This document shows, piece by piece, positions 1-6,247 of a DNA stretch of 9,318 nt (the first letter of the stretch is position 1; each line of letters starts with the position of its first letter). The stretch comes from Methanobacterium sp. (GTDB lineage Archaea > Methanobacteriota > Methanobacteria > Methanobacteriales > Methanobacteriaceae). The notes under the pieces are model-generated. The model saw nothing but the letters and a program-made list of their open reading frames with translations, ran no database searches and was not told the DNA's origin. A program made the position numbers and the translations under genes. The stretch spans positions 14,189-23,506 of the forward strand of contig PMMV01000066.1 in the NCBI GenBank assembly GCA_003162115.1, given 5' to 3'.

Positions 1-333
1 GTCATGACCAAAAACCTCATAATAATAGATCCTGGAAGTGAATTGAACCAAGCCGCAAGGCTGATGGCAAAAAATAGTATAAGACGTCTTCCTGTTGTAA
101 ATAACGGAATTTTAGTTGGTATATTAACATCAACTGATGTTCTGATGGTTTCTCCCGAACTCACTGAACTATTGGTTGAAAATGCTAGGATGGAAAATCA
201 AAGGGAATATTCAGATTCTGAAAAATCTGTGCCAGGTACTTGTGAAATTTGTGGAAACTTTGTAGAATATCTTGATGTATATGATGGAAAATTTTTATGC
301 GAGGAGTGTAAAGAAGATCTGGAGGATGAGTAG
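1..333 (+). CDS. CBS-domain protein with C-terminal zinc ribbon (5' end outside window)
   Basis: The reading frame is open from the first base and the visible part starts inside a CBS motif: 'VMTKN' is the usual first strand of a CBS domain and would normally be preceded by more residues. The ATG at 4 is therefore probably internal and the gene begins upstream. The visible CBS domain covers about residues 1-50 counted from that ATG, with the typical 'RRLPVV' and '[11 protein letters not shown]' segments. After a charged linker comes a Cys4 zinc ribbon: Cys80, 83, 99 and 102, spaced C-X2-C-X15-C-X2-C, and then an acidic C-terminus. CBS proteins with a terminal zinc ribbon are known in archaea (Thermoplasma Ta0289 has this architecture). 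CBS pairs usually bind adenosyl ligands; what this protein regulates is unknown. It heads the visible run of five CBS genes, and its end overlaps or abuts the next gene. Confidence 0.9.
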   Translation, partial: VMTKNLIIIDPGSELNQAARLMAKNSIRRLPVVNNGILVGILTSTDVLMVSPELTELLVENARMENQREYSDSEKSVPGTCEICGNFVEYLDVYDGKFLCEECKEDLEDE

Positions 334-334
334 C

Positions 335-1144
335 TTGAATAATGTGGAAGAGATAATGACATCTGATCCTGTTACCGTAAATGTTGATACCAAATTAACA
401 AAGGTTAGATCAATTTTCAGGGGAGGATGGTTCCGTTCCATTCCTGTTCTATCAAAAAACCATCTTGAAGGAATAATAACCCGGGGAGACATCATGTTTC
501 TTTCTTCTACCAAGTCGAACATAGAAGCAAGGGTTATAATGGAACATCCAAAGGTTTTAGCAACTCCTGAAATGGAAATGGATGAAATTGGTAAGAAACT
601 ATTAAAATCAGATACTGTACAGGTACCTGTTGTTGAATCAACTGAAAATATGCATCTCGTGGGAATTTTGAGCATTGGAGATATACTGAAAAAATTATTG
701 TCAAACGGAACAAATCCAAAAATTTCTAATATAAGTTTGATATTCACCAAAAAGGTTATAAAAGCCAGTTATGACGATCACATTTCCAAAGTCTGGTCCC
801 TAATGGATGAAACAGGATTTTCAGGACTTCCAGTTTTAAAAAAAAATAAGATCATTGGAATAATTACCCGTAAGGATATTATAAAGTCGGGTCATGTTAG
901 AACAGGTCTCGATGCGGTTGATAGATCGATCAAGGTTGAAAAGGTCATGGTAACCCCACCGATTGTTGTCACAGTAGATACTAGCATAACCGAAGCTGCA
1001 AAGCTTATGATTGAAAATGATATCGGACGCCTTCCAGTGGTTGAAAACCCAGTATACATTAAAAAAGAGCCCAAAAGAGTAAGAGAAGCCAATTTAGTTG
1101 GTATAGTTACAAGAGAAGATATTTTAGGATCGTATCTAAATTGA
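335..1144 (+). CDS. Four-CBS-domain protein
   Basis: A predicted soluble cytoplasmic protein of 269 residues made almost entirely of four CBS motifs, at about residues 4-58, 66-123, 132-187 and 201-267, so two tandem pairs (Bateman modules). Typical landmarks are 'EEIMTSDPV', 'FRSIPVL', 'GLPVL', 'GRLPVV' and closing 'GIVTREDIL'. The last domain has a longer lysine/arginine-rich loop between its strands. I chose TTG at 335 because GGAGG (321-325) is nine bases upstream and because it gives an N-terminus starting right at the first CBS strand, as in the two later CBS genes. ATG at 326 is the alternative (272 residues, overlapping the upstream gene), but GGAGG would then directly touch the start. 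There is no catalytic domain, so although such proteins are often labelled IMP dehydrogenase-related, they cannot be the enzyme. Adenylate or SAM sensing is inferred from the family; the target is unknown. Confidence 0.92.
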   Translation: MNNVEEIMTSDPVTVNVDTKLTKVRSIFRGGWFRSIPVLSKNHLEGIITRGDIMFLSSTKSNIEARVIMEHPKVLATPEMEMDEIGKKLLKSDTVQVPVVESTENMHLVGILSIGDILKKLLSNGTNPKISNISLIFTKKVIKASYDDHISKVWSLMDETGFSGLPVLKKNKIIGIITRKDIIKSGHVRTGLDAVDRSIKVEKVMVTPPIVVTVDTSITEAAKLMIENDIGRLPVVENPVYIKKEPKRVREANLVGIVTREDILGSYLN

Positions 1145-1374
1145 TCTTCAAAGTAGCCATGAAATTCAAACTCATTTTAATTAAACCTATTTCAAAAATT
1201 TTTAGATTAGTTTTTATTTGGTTATTTAAATTATTTGTTAGTAAATTAGACAATGGATCATTTTTTGAAGCAGCAGGAGATTTAGCAGGAATCTGCATCC
1301 GGGGCTACCATGTTAGTTTGATTTCAGAAAATGATAGAATTGGTGTTGAAATTCATCTTTCACAAGAGGTGTAG
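1141..1374 (+). CDS. Small hypothetical protein with cationic hydrophobic N-terminus
   Basis: I do not recognise this family. The frame encodes 77 residues from TTG at 1141, whose TTGA overlaps the stop of the preceding CBS gene; ATG at 1159 would give 71 residues. Residues ~5-37 form a hydrophobic stretch regularly punctuated by Lys and Arg, which reads as an amphipathic or membrane-surface helix rather than a clean transmembrane segment. The C-terminal half (from about residue 43) has alternating hydrophobic residues and could form a small beta fold. Support for it being real is mainly contextual: it exactly fills the gap between two CBS genes, starts on the upstream stop codon, and ends two bases before the next ATG. 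The Shine-Dalgarno for that next gene (GAGGTG, 1366-1371) lies within its last codons. Its own ribosome-binding site is weak. It may be a membrane tether or partner of the CBS proteins, which is speculation. Confidence 0.65.
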   Translation: MIFKVAMKFKLILIKPISKIFRLVFIWLFKLFVSKLDNGSFFEAAGDLAGICIRGYHVSLISENDRIGVEIHLSQEV

Positions 1375-1376
1375 CG

Positions 1377-2321
1377 ATGAGAAGAAAAGAAACCATAAAT
1401 TTAGTAAAATCTAGAGATAGAGGCCCATTAGAATTTGAATCCCATACATCAGAGCACGAAGGCGATATAATGAGCATCGCAAAAAAAAAGGTGGTAACAG
1501 CCCCACAGAGCGCTACCATAAAAGAAGCTGCTGAAACTATGGTTAAAAACAAGTTCAGAAGGCTTCCAATAACCAACCCCGGAACTGGCCAAATACTTGG
1601 AATTGTGACTTCTATGGACATCCTTGACTTCTTAGGGGGAGGAGACAAATATAGGATATTAGAGAAAAAATACCCTAATAACTTCCTTGGAGCTATAAAT
1701 GAGTCTGTAAAGGAAATAATGACTAGAAATGTAGAAGTTTTAAGTCATAAAGATTCAATTAAGAATGCAATAACCAAAATGAGGAAAAAGAGTGTTGGAG
1801 CTTTACCCGTTGTAGATGAAGACCGTAAAATGGTAGGAATCGTATCAGAAAGGGACTTCGTTATTTTGCTTTCAGGAATTTTAACAGATGAGGTAGTAGA
1901 GGATTACATGACAGAGAAAGTCATATCAACAACTCCTGGAACACGGATAGAAGGTGCATCCAAAATAATGGTTAGAAATAAATTAAGAAGGATTCCTGTC
2001 GTTGGAGAGGAGCGTAAAACATCTCATCCCGAGAAAGATAAGATAAGGGGTATAGTGACATCTACGGACATTCTTGAATTCCTAGGTAAGAACAGTCTTT
2101 TTGGAAAGATGGTTTCTAACAATGCAGAAGATGTCTTAAATACAACTATAACAGAGATAATGGAAACTACTGTCGTTGCTACCACAGCCAACACAAGACT
2201 TGGAGATCTGTGTAATGCCATGGAGATTGAGGGAATTGGGGGATTGCCAGTGGTACATAATGGCAATTTAGAGGGTATAATAACGGAAAGAGATATCCTG
2301 AAGGCAGTAAGCATATTATAG
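1377..2321 (+). CDS. Four-CBS-domain protein with conserved-looking N-terminal extension
   Basis: A 314-residue protein with four CBS motifs at about residues 31-87, 111-166, 174-237 and 257-312. Landmarks include 'MSIAKKKVV', 'RRLPIT', 'GIVTSMDILDFLG', 'KEIMTRN', 'GALPVV', 'RRIPVV' and 'GIITERDIL'. It has an internal duplication: domains 1 and 3 both end in a 'DIL(D/E)FLG' helix followed by a Lys/Asn-containing linker leading to the next 'EIM' strand, so two similar pairs were joined. Before the first CBS motif is a 30-residue polar segment including 'SRDRGPLEFESHTSEHEGDI', which resembles an extension I recall from other archaeal CBS proteins; its role is unknown. The start ATG is supported by GAGGTG five bases upstream. 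It probably acts as an adenylate-responsive regulator, inferred only from the fold. Confidence 0.93.
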   Translation: MRRKETINLVKSRDRGPLEFESHTSEHEGDIMSIAKKKVVTAPQSATIKEAAETMVKNKFRRLPITNPGTGQILGIVTSMDILDFLGGGDKYRILEKKYPNNFLGAINESVKEIMTRNVEVLSHKDSIKNAITKMRKKSVGALPVVDEDRKMVGIVSERDFVILLSGILTDEVVEDYMTEKVISTTPGTRIEGASKIMVRNKLRRIPVVGEERKTSHPEKDKIRGIVTSTDILEFLGKNSLFGKMVSNNAEDVLNTTITEIMETTVVATTANTRLGDLCNAMEIEGIGGLPVVHNGNLEGIITERDILKAVSIL

Positions 2322-2387
2322 GGGATATTAAATAATCTCAATTAATTTATTCATGAATTATATGGCCTTAAGAATAGAGGTGGTTGA

Positions 2388-3230
2388 ATGATGGAGATTA
2401 AGGAAGTAATGAACCCCGAAGTATTTGTGGTTCAGGAAAATGAGCAGGTAGGTCATGCAAGAAACCTTATGCTCTCACATGGAATCAGCAGAGTAGTAGT
2501 GGTTAATGGTGATGGAAAACCCGTTGGTATGGTCACTGAAAAGGATCTAACACGCAAATTAAAGGGTAATGGACCAAAATGGAAGAGTAGGCCCATTGAT
2601 AAAATATCCATTAGAAGGATAATGAGCACAGATCCTATCACAGCAAGTCCAAACGATGAAATACATACTGCAATCGAACTTCTTATAAAAAATAATGTTG
2701 GTTCAATCCCAATTGTAGATGACGACGGTCTTGCAGGGATAATAACAAAAACTGACTTGATGAAAGTATACACCGATAAATTAAAGGGTAGATGGAAAGT
2801 TTCTGATCTTATGACCAGTGATGTAATAACGGTGAATGAGAACCACACCATAGCACATGTCATTAATACAATGGAAAAAAATAAAATCGGTAAAATTGTA
2901 GTAATTCGTGACAACGAGCCTGTGGGCATTATTACTCATGAAAATATTTCATTTGCCCATGTGGAAGATCCTGAAACCGGTGTAAGTGTTGAGAAGATAT
3001 ACTTCATCAGAAACTTAGATGGTAAAAGCAAGAGAAATGTTAGACTGGTTTCAATGATGACAGCAGGGGACATAATGCAAAATCATCTCGTAAAAATTTC
3101 TGGCGATGAAGACGCAGCTAATGCTGCTGATATGATGGTGAAAAATGATATAAGTGGTTTACCTGTTGTTGACGGAGATTCTCTTGTGGGAGTAATAACT
3201 AAAACAGATCTAATAAGGGGTATACAGTAA
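2388..3230 (+). CDS. Four-CBS-domain protein
   Basis: A 280-residue protein with four CBS motifs at about residues 5-58, 73-130, 137-190 and 224-279. Landmarks are 'KEVMNPEV', 'GMVTEKDL', 'RRIMSTDPI', 'GSIPIV', 'GIITKTDLM', 'SDLMTSDVI', 'GKIVVI' and, near the end, 'SGLPVV' and 'GVITKTDLI'. The third motif closes with 'GIITHENI' instead of the usual T-x-x-D, and a roughly 30-residue insert (about 191-223) separates domains 3 and 4; it contains 'EKIYFIRNLDGKSKRNVRL' and may form an extra strand pair. Two adjacent ATG codons (2388 and 2391) are possible starts; GAGGTGG at 2377-2383 is placed acceptably for both and slightly better for the second. The 66-base gap before it is one of the few real gaps inside the CBS cluster. 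No catalytic domain is present; ligand and partner are unknown. Confidence 0.93.
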   Translation: MMEIKEVMNPEVFVVQENEQVGHARNLMLSHGISRVVVVNGDGKPVGMVTEKDLTRKLKGNGPKWKSRPIDKISIRRIMSTDPITASPNDEIHTAIELLIKNNVGSIPIVDDDGLAGIITKTDLMKVYTDKLKGRWKVSDLMTSDVITVNENHTIAHVINTMEKNKIGKIVVIRDNEPVGIITHENISFAHVEDPETGVSVEKIYFIRNLDGKSKRNVRLVSMMTAGDIMQNHLVKISGDEDAANAADMMVKNDISGLPVVDGDSLVGVITKTDLIRGIQ

Positions 3231-3241
3231 ATATGCAGATT

Positions 3242-3271
3242 AGATGCAATATTTATTCTACTATTGCATCT
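3242..3271. promoter_or_regulatory. 10-bp perfect inverted repeat upstream of the fifth CBS gene, around a TATA-like stretch
   Basis: AGATGCAATA at 3242-3251 is the exact reverse complement of TATTGCATCT at 3262-3271, leaving a 10-base spacer (TTTATTCTAC). The centres of the arms are 20 bp apart, about two helical turns, which suits a dimeric DNA-binding regulator. The spacer and inner arm (about 3249-3257) are TATA-like, and a transcript starting some 25 bp downstream would just include the Shine-Dalgarno before the ATG at 3291. It could equally fold as an RNA hairpin followed by a T-rich stretch (3271-3278) and act as a partial terminator between genes. The repeat itself is seen directly; the function is inference. 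Confidence 0.45.
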
Positions 3272-3290
3272 TAATTTTAGGGGGATGAAA

Positions 3291-4112
3291 ATGCACGTTA
3301 AAGACATAATGAAAAAAGAAATAATTCATGTGGATAAGGATCAGAACATCCAGGATGCCCTAAAACTGATGAAAAAACATAAAGTCTCCAGACTCCCCGT
3401 TGTTAACATGAATACGGGCCATATCAGGGAACTCGTTGGAATTGTAACTGAGAAGGATATATCTTTAAAATTAGGATCATCCAAATACGGAAACTTACCT
3501 CCTTCACACTTCCACATTTCAACTGTTATGAAAAATAATCCTGTAGTTGTTGAGAGCACAGAAAATGTAGGTAAAGCGGCGAAAACAATGTTAGAAAATA
3601 AAATAGGAGGCATGCCTGTAATAAATGACTGTGAAATTGTAGGAATGCTTACAAAAACAGATTTCATTGAAATATGCCATGGAAAGCCGTTTAATGCTAC
3701 AAATATAACAGAAAGAATGAGCACCGATCTAGTAACTGTCAGTCCACAGGACAGACTAGTTCATGCAAGAAGATGTTTAATAGACAAAGAAATTGGAAGA
3801 CTCCCTGTTGTGGAAGAAGATGTTTTGGAAGGTATTTTAACAGCCAAGGATGTTGCCATGGCTATGATATCATTTAGAAAGATCGTGCCTGACAAATACA
3901 AAACTGCCAGAATCAGAAATCTTTTAGTTGAAGATGTAATGACACAGAATGTTAAAACCATAGATGGAGGTTCAACAATCGATGATGCTGCAACCTTCAT
4001 GTTAAAAAACCGTTTCAGTGGAATTCCAGTTGAAGTTGATGGGGAACTTGCAGGAATTATCACAAAAACTGATTTAATGAATTTTGTAGTGGAACTTGAG
4101 GAGGTAAGCTGA
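3291..4112 (+). CDS. Four-CBS-domain protein, immediately upstream of the RNA ligase
   Basis: A 273-residue protein with four CBS motifs at about residues 3-62, 75-128, 138-192 and 212-266. Landmarks are 'VKDIMKKEI', 'SRLPVV', 'GIVTEKDI', 'GGMPVI', 'GRLPVV', 'GILTAKDV', 'EDVMTQNV', 'SGIPV' and 'GIITKTDLM'. The start ATG at 3291 follows GGGGGATGA and puts the first strand directly at the N-terminus, as in the previous gene; an in-frame ATG at 3285 is possible but lies inside that ribosome-binding site. The last codons (EELEE-like acidic end) contain the strong Shine-Dalgarno for the ligase gene, and the stop TGA is in the same reading frame as the ligase, directly followed by the ligase's presumed ATT start. 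Translation of the two genes is therefore probably coupled. CBS ligand and regulated partner are unknown; the ligase is the closest candidate by position. Confidence 0.93.
   Translation: MHVKDIMKKEIIHVDKDQNIQDALKLMKKHKVSRLPVVNMNTGHIRELVGIVTEKDISLKLGSSKYGNLPPSHFHISTVMKNNPVVVESTENVGKAAKTMLENKIGGMPVINDCEIVGMLTKTDFIEICHGKPFNATNITERMSTDLVTVSPQDRLVHARRCLIDKEIGRLPVVEEDVLEGILTAKDVAMAMISFRKIVPDKYKTARIRNLLVEDVMTQNVKTIDGGSTIDDAATFMLKNRFSGIPVEVDGELAGIITKTDLMNFVVELEEVS
4098..4107 (+). promoter_or_regulatory. Strong ribosome-binding site for the ligase gene, paired with an ATT codon
   Basis: GAGGAGGTAA matches the archaeal Shine-Dalgarno consensus (GGAGGTGA) at almost every base and is one of the best sites in the window. 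From the end of GGAGG (4104) there are eight bases to ATT at 4113, an ideal distance. The ATG at 4152 is 47 bases away, far too distant to be served by this site. No ATG, GTG or TTG occurs in the ligase frame between the upstream TGA (4110-4112) and 4152. Confidence 0.75.
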
Positions 4113-5366
4113 ATTCAGCCACAAATTGTATGTCCAAAATGTAATTCACAAATGCAAACACGGGTGGGAAAAACAAATTCCCATAAAAACTTTTTTTTTA
4201 AGTGTATTTCATGTAAATACAGTTATGAAACTTCAATGCCCTCTTTTATAGCTGAAGAACTTCCAAAACTTCTTGATGTTGAACCTTCCAACCTTGAAAG
4301 GTCATTTAAAAATGGTAACATAAAATTTTACCAAAGTCAGGGGATAAACGGCCTTCAATTTCGAAAATCGGTTGGAAAAATCGAATCAGGTACAATGGTC
4401 TGTTTAGGAGATAAAATTGAGATAATAAGGGGATTTCCAAAAATCAGAAGAACTTTGATGCTTAATCCATCTCTTAAAATACATTTTAATAACGAAGTAG
4501 CGGTAGAAGAAAAGATGAACGGCTACAACGTTAGAATAGCACTAGTTAATAATAAAATTACTGCATTCACGAGGGGAGGATACGTTTGCCCATACACCAC
4601 TAAAAAAGCCCCAGAAATATTAGATATGGTCGATTTTTTCAGAGATCATCCTGATCAAGTTATATGTGGCGAGATGGTTGGTACAGAAAATCCATATGTA
4701 ACCCATCATTATAGAGAAATAGGCAAATTAGGATTTAAAATTTTTGATATACGAGAAAAGGGCTCAAACAAACCAATGTCTGTACAGGATAAGGTTGAAA
4801 TCCTTGAATTGTATGGTCTTCCAAATGTGAAGTTTTTTGGGATTATAGATATTGATGTAGCACCAGAACGAATATTTGAATTAGTTATCAAACTTGGAAT
4901 GGATGACAGGGAAGGGGTGGTTATTAAGGATCCAAAGATGGAAATAGATCCCCTTAAATATACTTCTTCCCAAGCCCACAATGGAGAATTACAATATGCA
5001 TTTACATATCCATTTGATTTTGGTAGGGCTTTCTTCTTCAGCAGAGTTATAAGGGAAGGATTTCAGGCTTATGAGCTTGAAGAATCTGATGATGAGATCA
5101 GAACTAGAGCACATATTTTAGGTGAATCTATAATTTATCCAATGATCAAAACAATTAAGCATGTATCAAAAGATAATTTAGCATTTGAAGATATAATAAT
5201 CCACGTAGATGAATTGGAGGAGGCAGAGGAGTTTGCTCGCCACCTTAGAGATCTTGGAGTAGTTGCAACTGTAAATTCATTTGAACAAGGAAAAGCAATT
5301 ATAAGAAGGGTGCATCAATCTACAACTGATAGAATATCAAATTTTCTCAGGGGTGGACTATACTGA
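4113..5366 (+). CDS. ATP-dependent RNA ligase (Rnl3/MthRnl family) with N-terminal zinc ribbon
   Basis: A homologue of the homodimeric thermophilic archaeal RNA ligases (MthRnl, Pab1020), which join and circularise single-stranded RNA through a lysyl-AMP intermediate. Counting from ATG 4152, nucleotidyltransferase motifs are seen in order: motif I K121-M-N-G with the adenylated lysine, 'TRGG' at 140-143, motif III 'CGEMVG' at 172-177, 'FKIFDIRE' at 195-202, motif IV 'EGVVIKD' at 254-260, and motif V around K269 in 'DPLKY'. The remaining C-terminus corresponds to the helical dimerisation region and a small terminal domain. Upstream of that ATG the frame continues with 'CPKC', which pairs with 'CISC' (residues 18-21) to make a Cys4 zinc ribbon. 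The full product from ATT 4113 is 417 residues, longer than the roughly 380 I recall for characterised members. Start choice rests on the intact ribbon plus the Shine-Dalgarno. The ribbon suggests nucleic-acid binding; the natural RNA substrate is not known. Confidence 0.9.
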   Translation: MQPQIVCPKCNSQMQTRVGKTNSHKNFFFKCISCKYSYETSMPSFIAEELPKLLDVEPSNLERSFKNGNIKFYQSQGINGLQFRKSVGKIESGTMVCLGDKIEIIRGFPKIRRTLMLNPSLKIHFNNEVAVEEKMNGYNVRIALVNNKITAFTRGGYVCPYTTKKAPEILDMVDFFRDHPDQVICGEMVGTENPYVTHHYREIGKLGFKIFDIREKGSNKPMSVQDKVEILELYGLPNVKFFGIIDIDVAPERIFELVIKLGMDDREGVVIKDPKMEIDPLKYTSSQAHNGELQYAFTYPFDFGRAFFFSRVIREGFQAYELEESDDEIRTRAHILGESIIYPMIKTIKHVSKDNLAFEDIIIHVDELEEAEEFARHLRDLGVVATVNSFEQGKAIIRRVHQSTTDRISNFLRGGLY

Positions 5367-5404
5367 CTAAAAATACCGACAAGATCATAGCTAAAAGTGA
5401 AAAA

Positions 5405-6247
5405 ATGGAAGAAACCATGCATGATCACAATTTCAAGGGTAGAATCGGTTTCTTTGGTCCTTCAGGGACCTTCACAGAGGAGGCTGCATCTCTAATCGGG
5501 GATGATCTTATTGCATTTGATTCTATTCTTGATATTCTCGAGGCTGTTGAAAAAGGTGAAGTAAATGTTGGTGTGGTGCCTATTGAAAACTCGATTGAGG
5601 GTCCTGTTGGAGTAACACTTGATCTATTAGTTCATGATTTTGATCTAAAGATAAAAAAGGAGATAATTATCCCTATAAGTCACAATCTCCTTATTAATCC
5701 TGATGCTGATATCGATGATGTTCAATTGGTTTATTCTCATATTCAAGCTCTTTCACAATGCAGAAAATTTACAGAAGGATTGGGCGTAGTTGTAAACTCT
5801 ACACCTAGCACATCTGCTGCAGCAGAGATGATAAAAGGAAAGAAAAATTCAGCAGCAATTGGAACTAAGAGAGCAGCAAAGATATATGGCCTTAAAATCG
5901 CTGCATCAAACATTCAAGACTATGAAAATAATGTTACTCGATTTGTTGTTATTGATAAAACTGATCATGAAAGGACAGGAAAAGATAAAACTTCCATAGT
6001 TTTTTCTATCTTGGAAGAAAAACCTGGAGGTCTCTATGAGATACTTGAAGTATTTGCCAAAAATAAGATCAACTTAACTAAAATAGAGTCGAGACCTTCA
6101 AAGGAAAAACTAGGAAGTTACATCTTTTTTGTAGATTTTGAGGGTCACAGAACCGATAAACTGATCGGGAACATTTTAAATATCATAAGAATCAAGTTAG
6201 AATATATAAAAATATTAGGATCATATCCTACAGAAGGAGAGGATTGA
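5405..6247 (+). CDS. pheA: Prephenate dehydratase with ACT regulatory domain
   Basis: Converts prephenate to phenylpyruvate, the committed step of phenylalanine synthesis, in the cytoplasm. The catalytic domain covers about residues 12-190: 'GPSGTF' (18-23), 'ENSIEGPVG' (61-69), 'SHIQALSQC' (111-119), and the catalytic 'TRF' motif at 178-180. An ACT domain follows from about 195 to 270, with the 'PGGLY' and 'ESRP' (228-231) signatures that bind phenylalanine for feedback inhibition. At 280 residues it is a normal-length monofunctional archaeal enzyme; no chorismate mutase is fused. The ATG at 5405 has only a weak GTGA site. The frame is open further upstream to CTG at 5363, which overlaps the ligase stop as CTGA and follows GGGGTGG at 5350-5356 at good spacing, so a CTG start adding 14 residues is possible. 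ATG at 5417 is a third option. It lies 38 bases after the ligase and overlaps the next gene, so it is probably cotranscribed. Confidence 0.96.
   Translation: MEETMHDHNFKGRIGFFGPSGTFTEEAASLIGDDLIAFDSILDILEAVEKGEVNVGVVPIENSIEGPVGVTLDLLVHDFDLKIKKEIIIPISHNLLINPDADIDDVQLVYSHIQALSQCRKFTEGLGVVVNSTPSTSAAAEMIKGKKNSAAIGTKRAAKIYGLKIAASNIQDYENNVTRFVVIDKTDHERTGKDKTSIVFSILEEKPGGLYEILEVFAKNKINLTKIESRPSKEKLGSYIFFVDFEGHRTDKLIGNILNIIRIKLEYIKILGSYPTEGED
6235..6242 (+). promoter_or_regulatory. Ribosome-binding site preceding a gene without a canonical start codon
   Basis: AGGAGAGG lies within the last codons of pheA. The downstream frame offers ATT at 6243 and ATA at 6249 but no ATG, GTG or TTG between its last upstream stop (TAG, 6216-6218) and TTG at 6378. 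Spacing is short for ATT and suitable for ATA: six bases lie between GAGG (6239-6242) and 6249. Confidence 0.5.

Noticed and set aside
2349..2358. 10-bp palindrome ATTCATGAAT in the gap before the fourth CBS gene
   Set aside because: A self-complementary 10-mer of AT-rich composition is expected by chance, it does not extend further, and no good TATA position matches it.
2453..2929. 158-codon minus-strand frame inside a CBS gene, like others opposite most CBS genes
   Set aside because: The plus strand encodes clear CBS domains throughout. The minus frames recur wherever similar CBS codons occur and resemble no family.
1..4112. The CBS array as a recent tandem duplication or a CRISPR-like repeat
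   Set aside because: Similarity is at the protein-fold level only; DNA and linkers have diverged strongly and there are no short identical DNA repeats with spacers.
335..4112. Calling the CBS genes IMP dehydrogenase (guaB)
   Set aside because: Only the CBS part is shared with that enzyme; no TIM-barrel catalytic domain or active-site cysteine loop is present.
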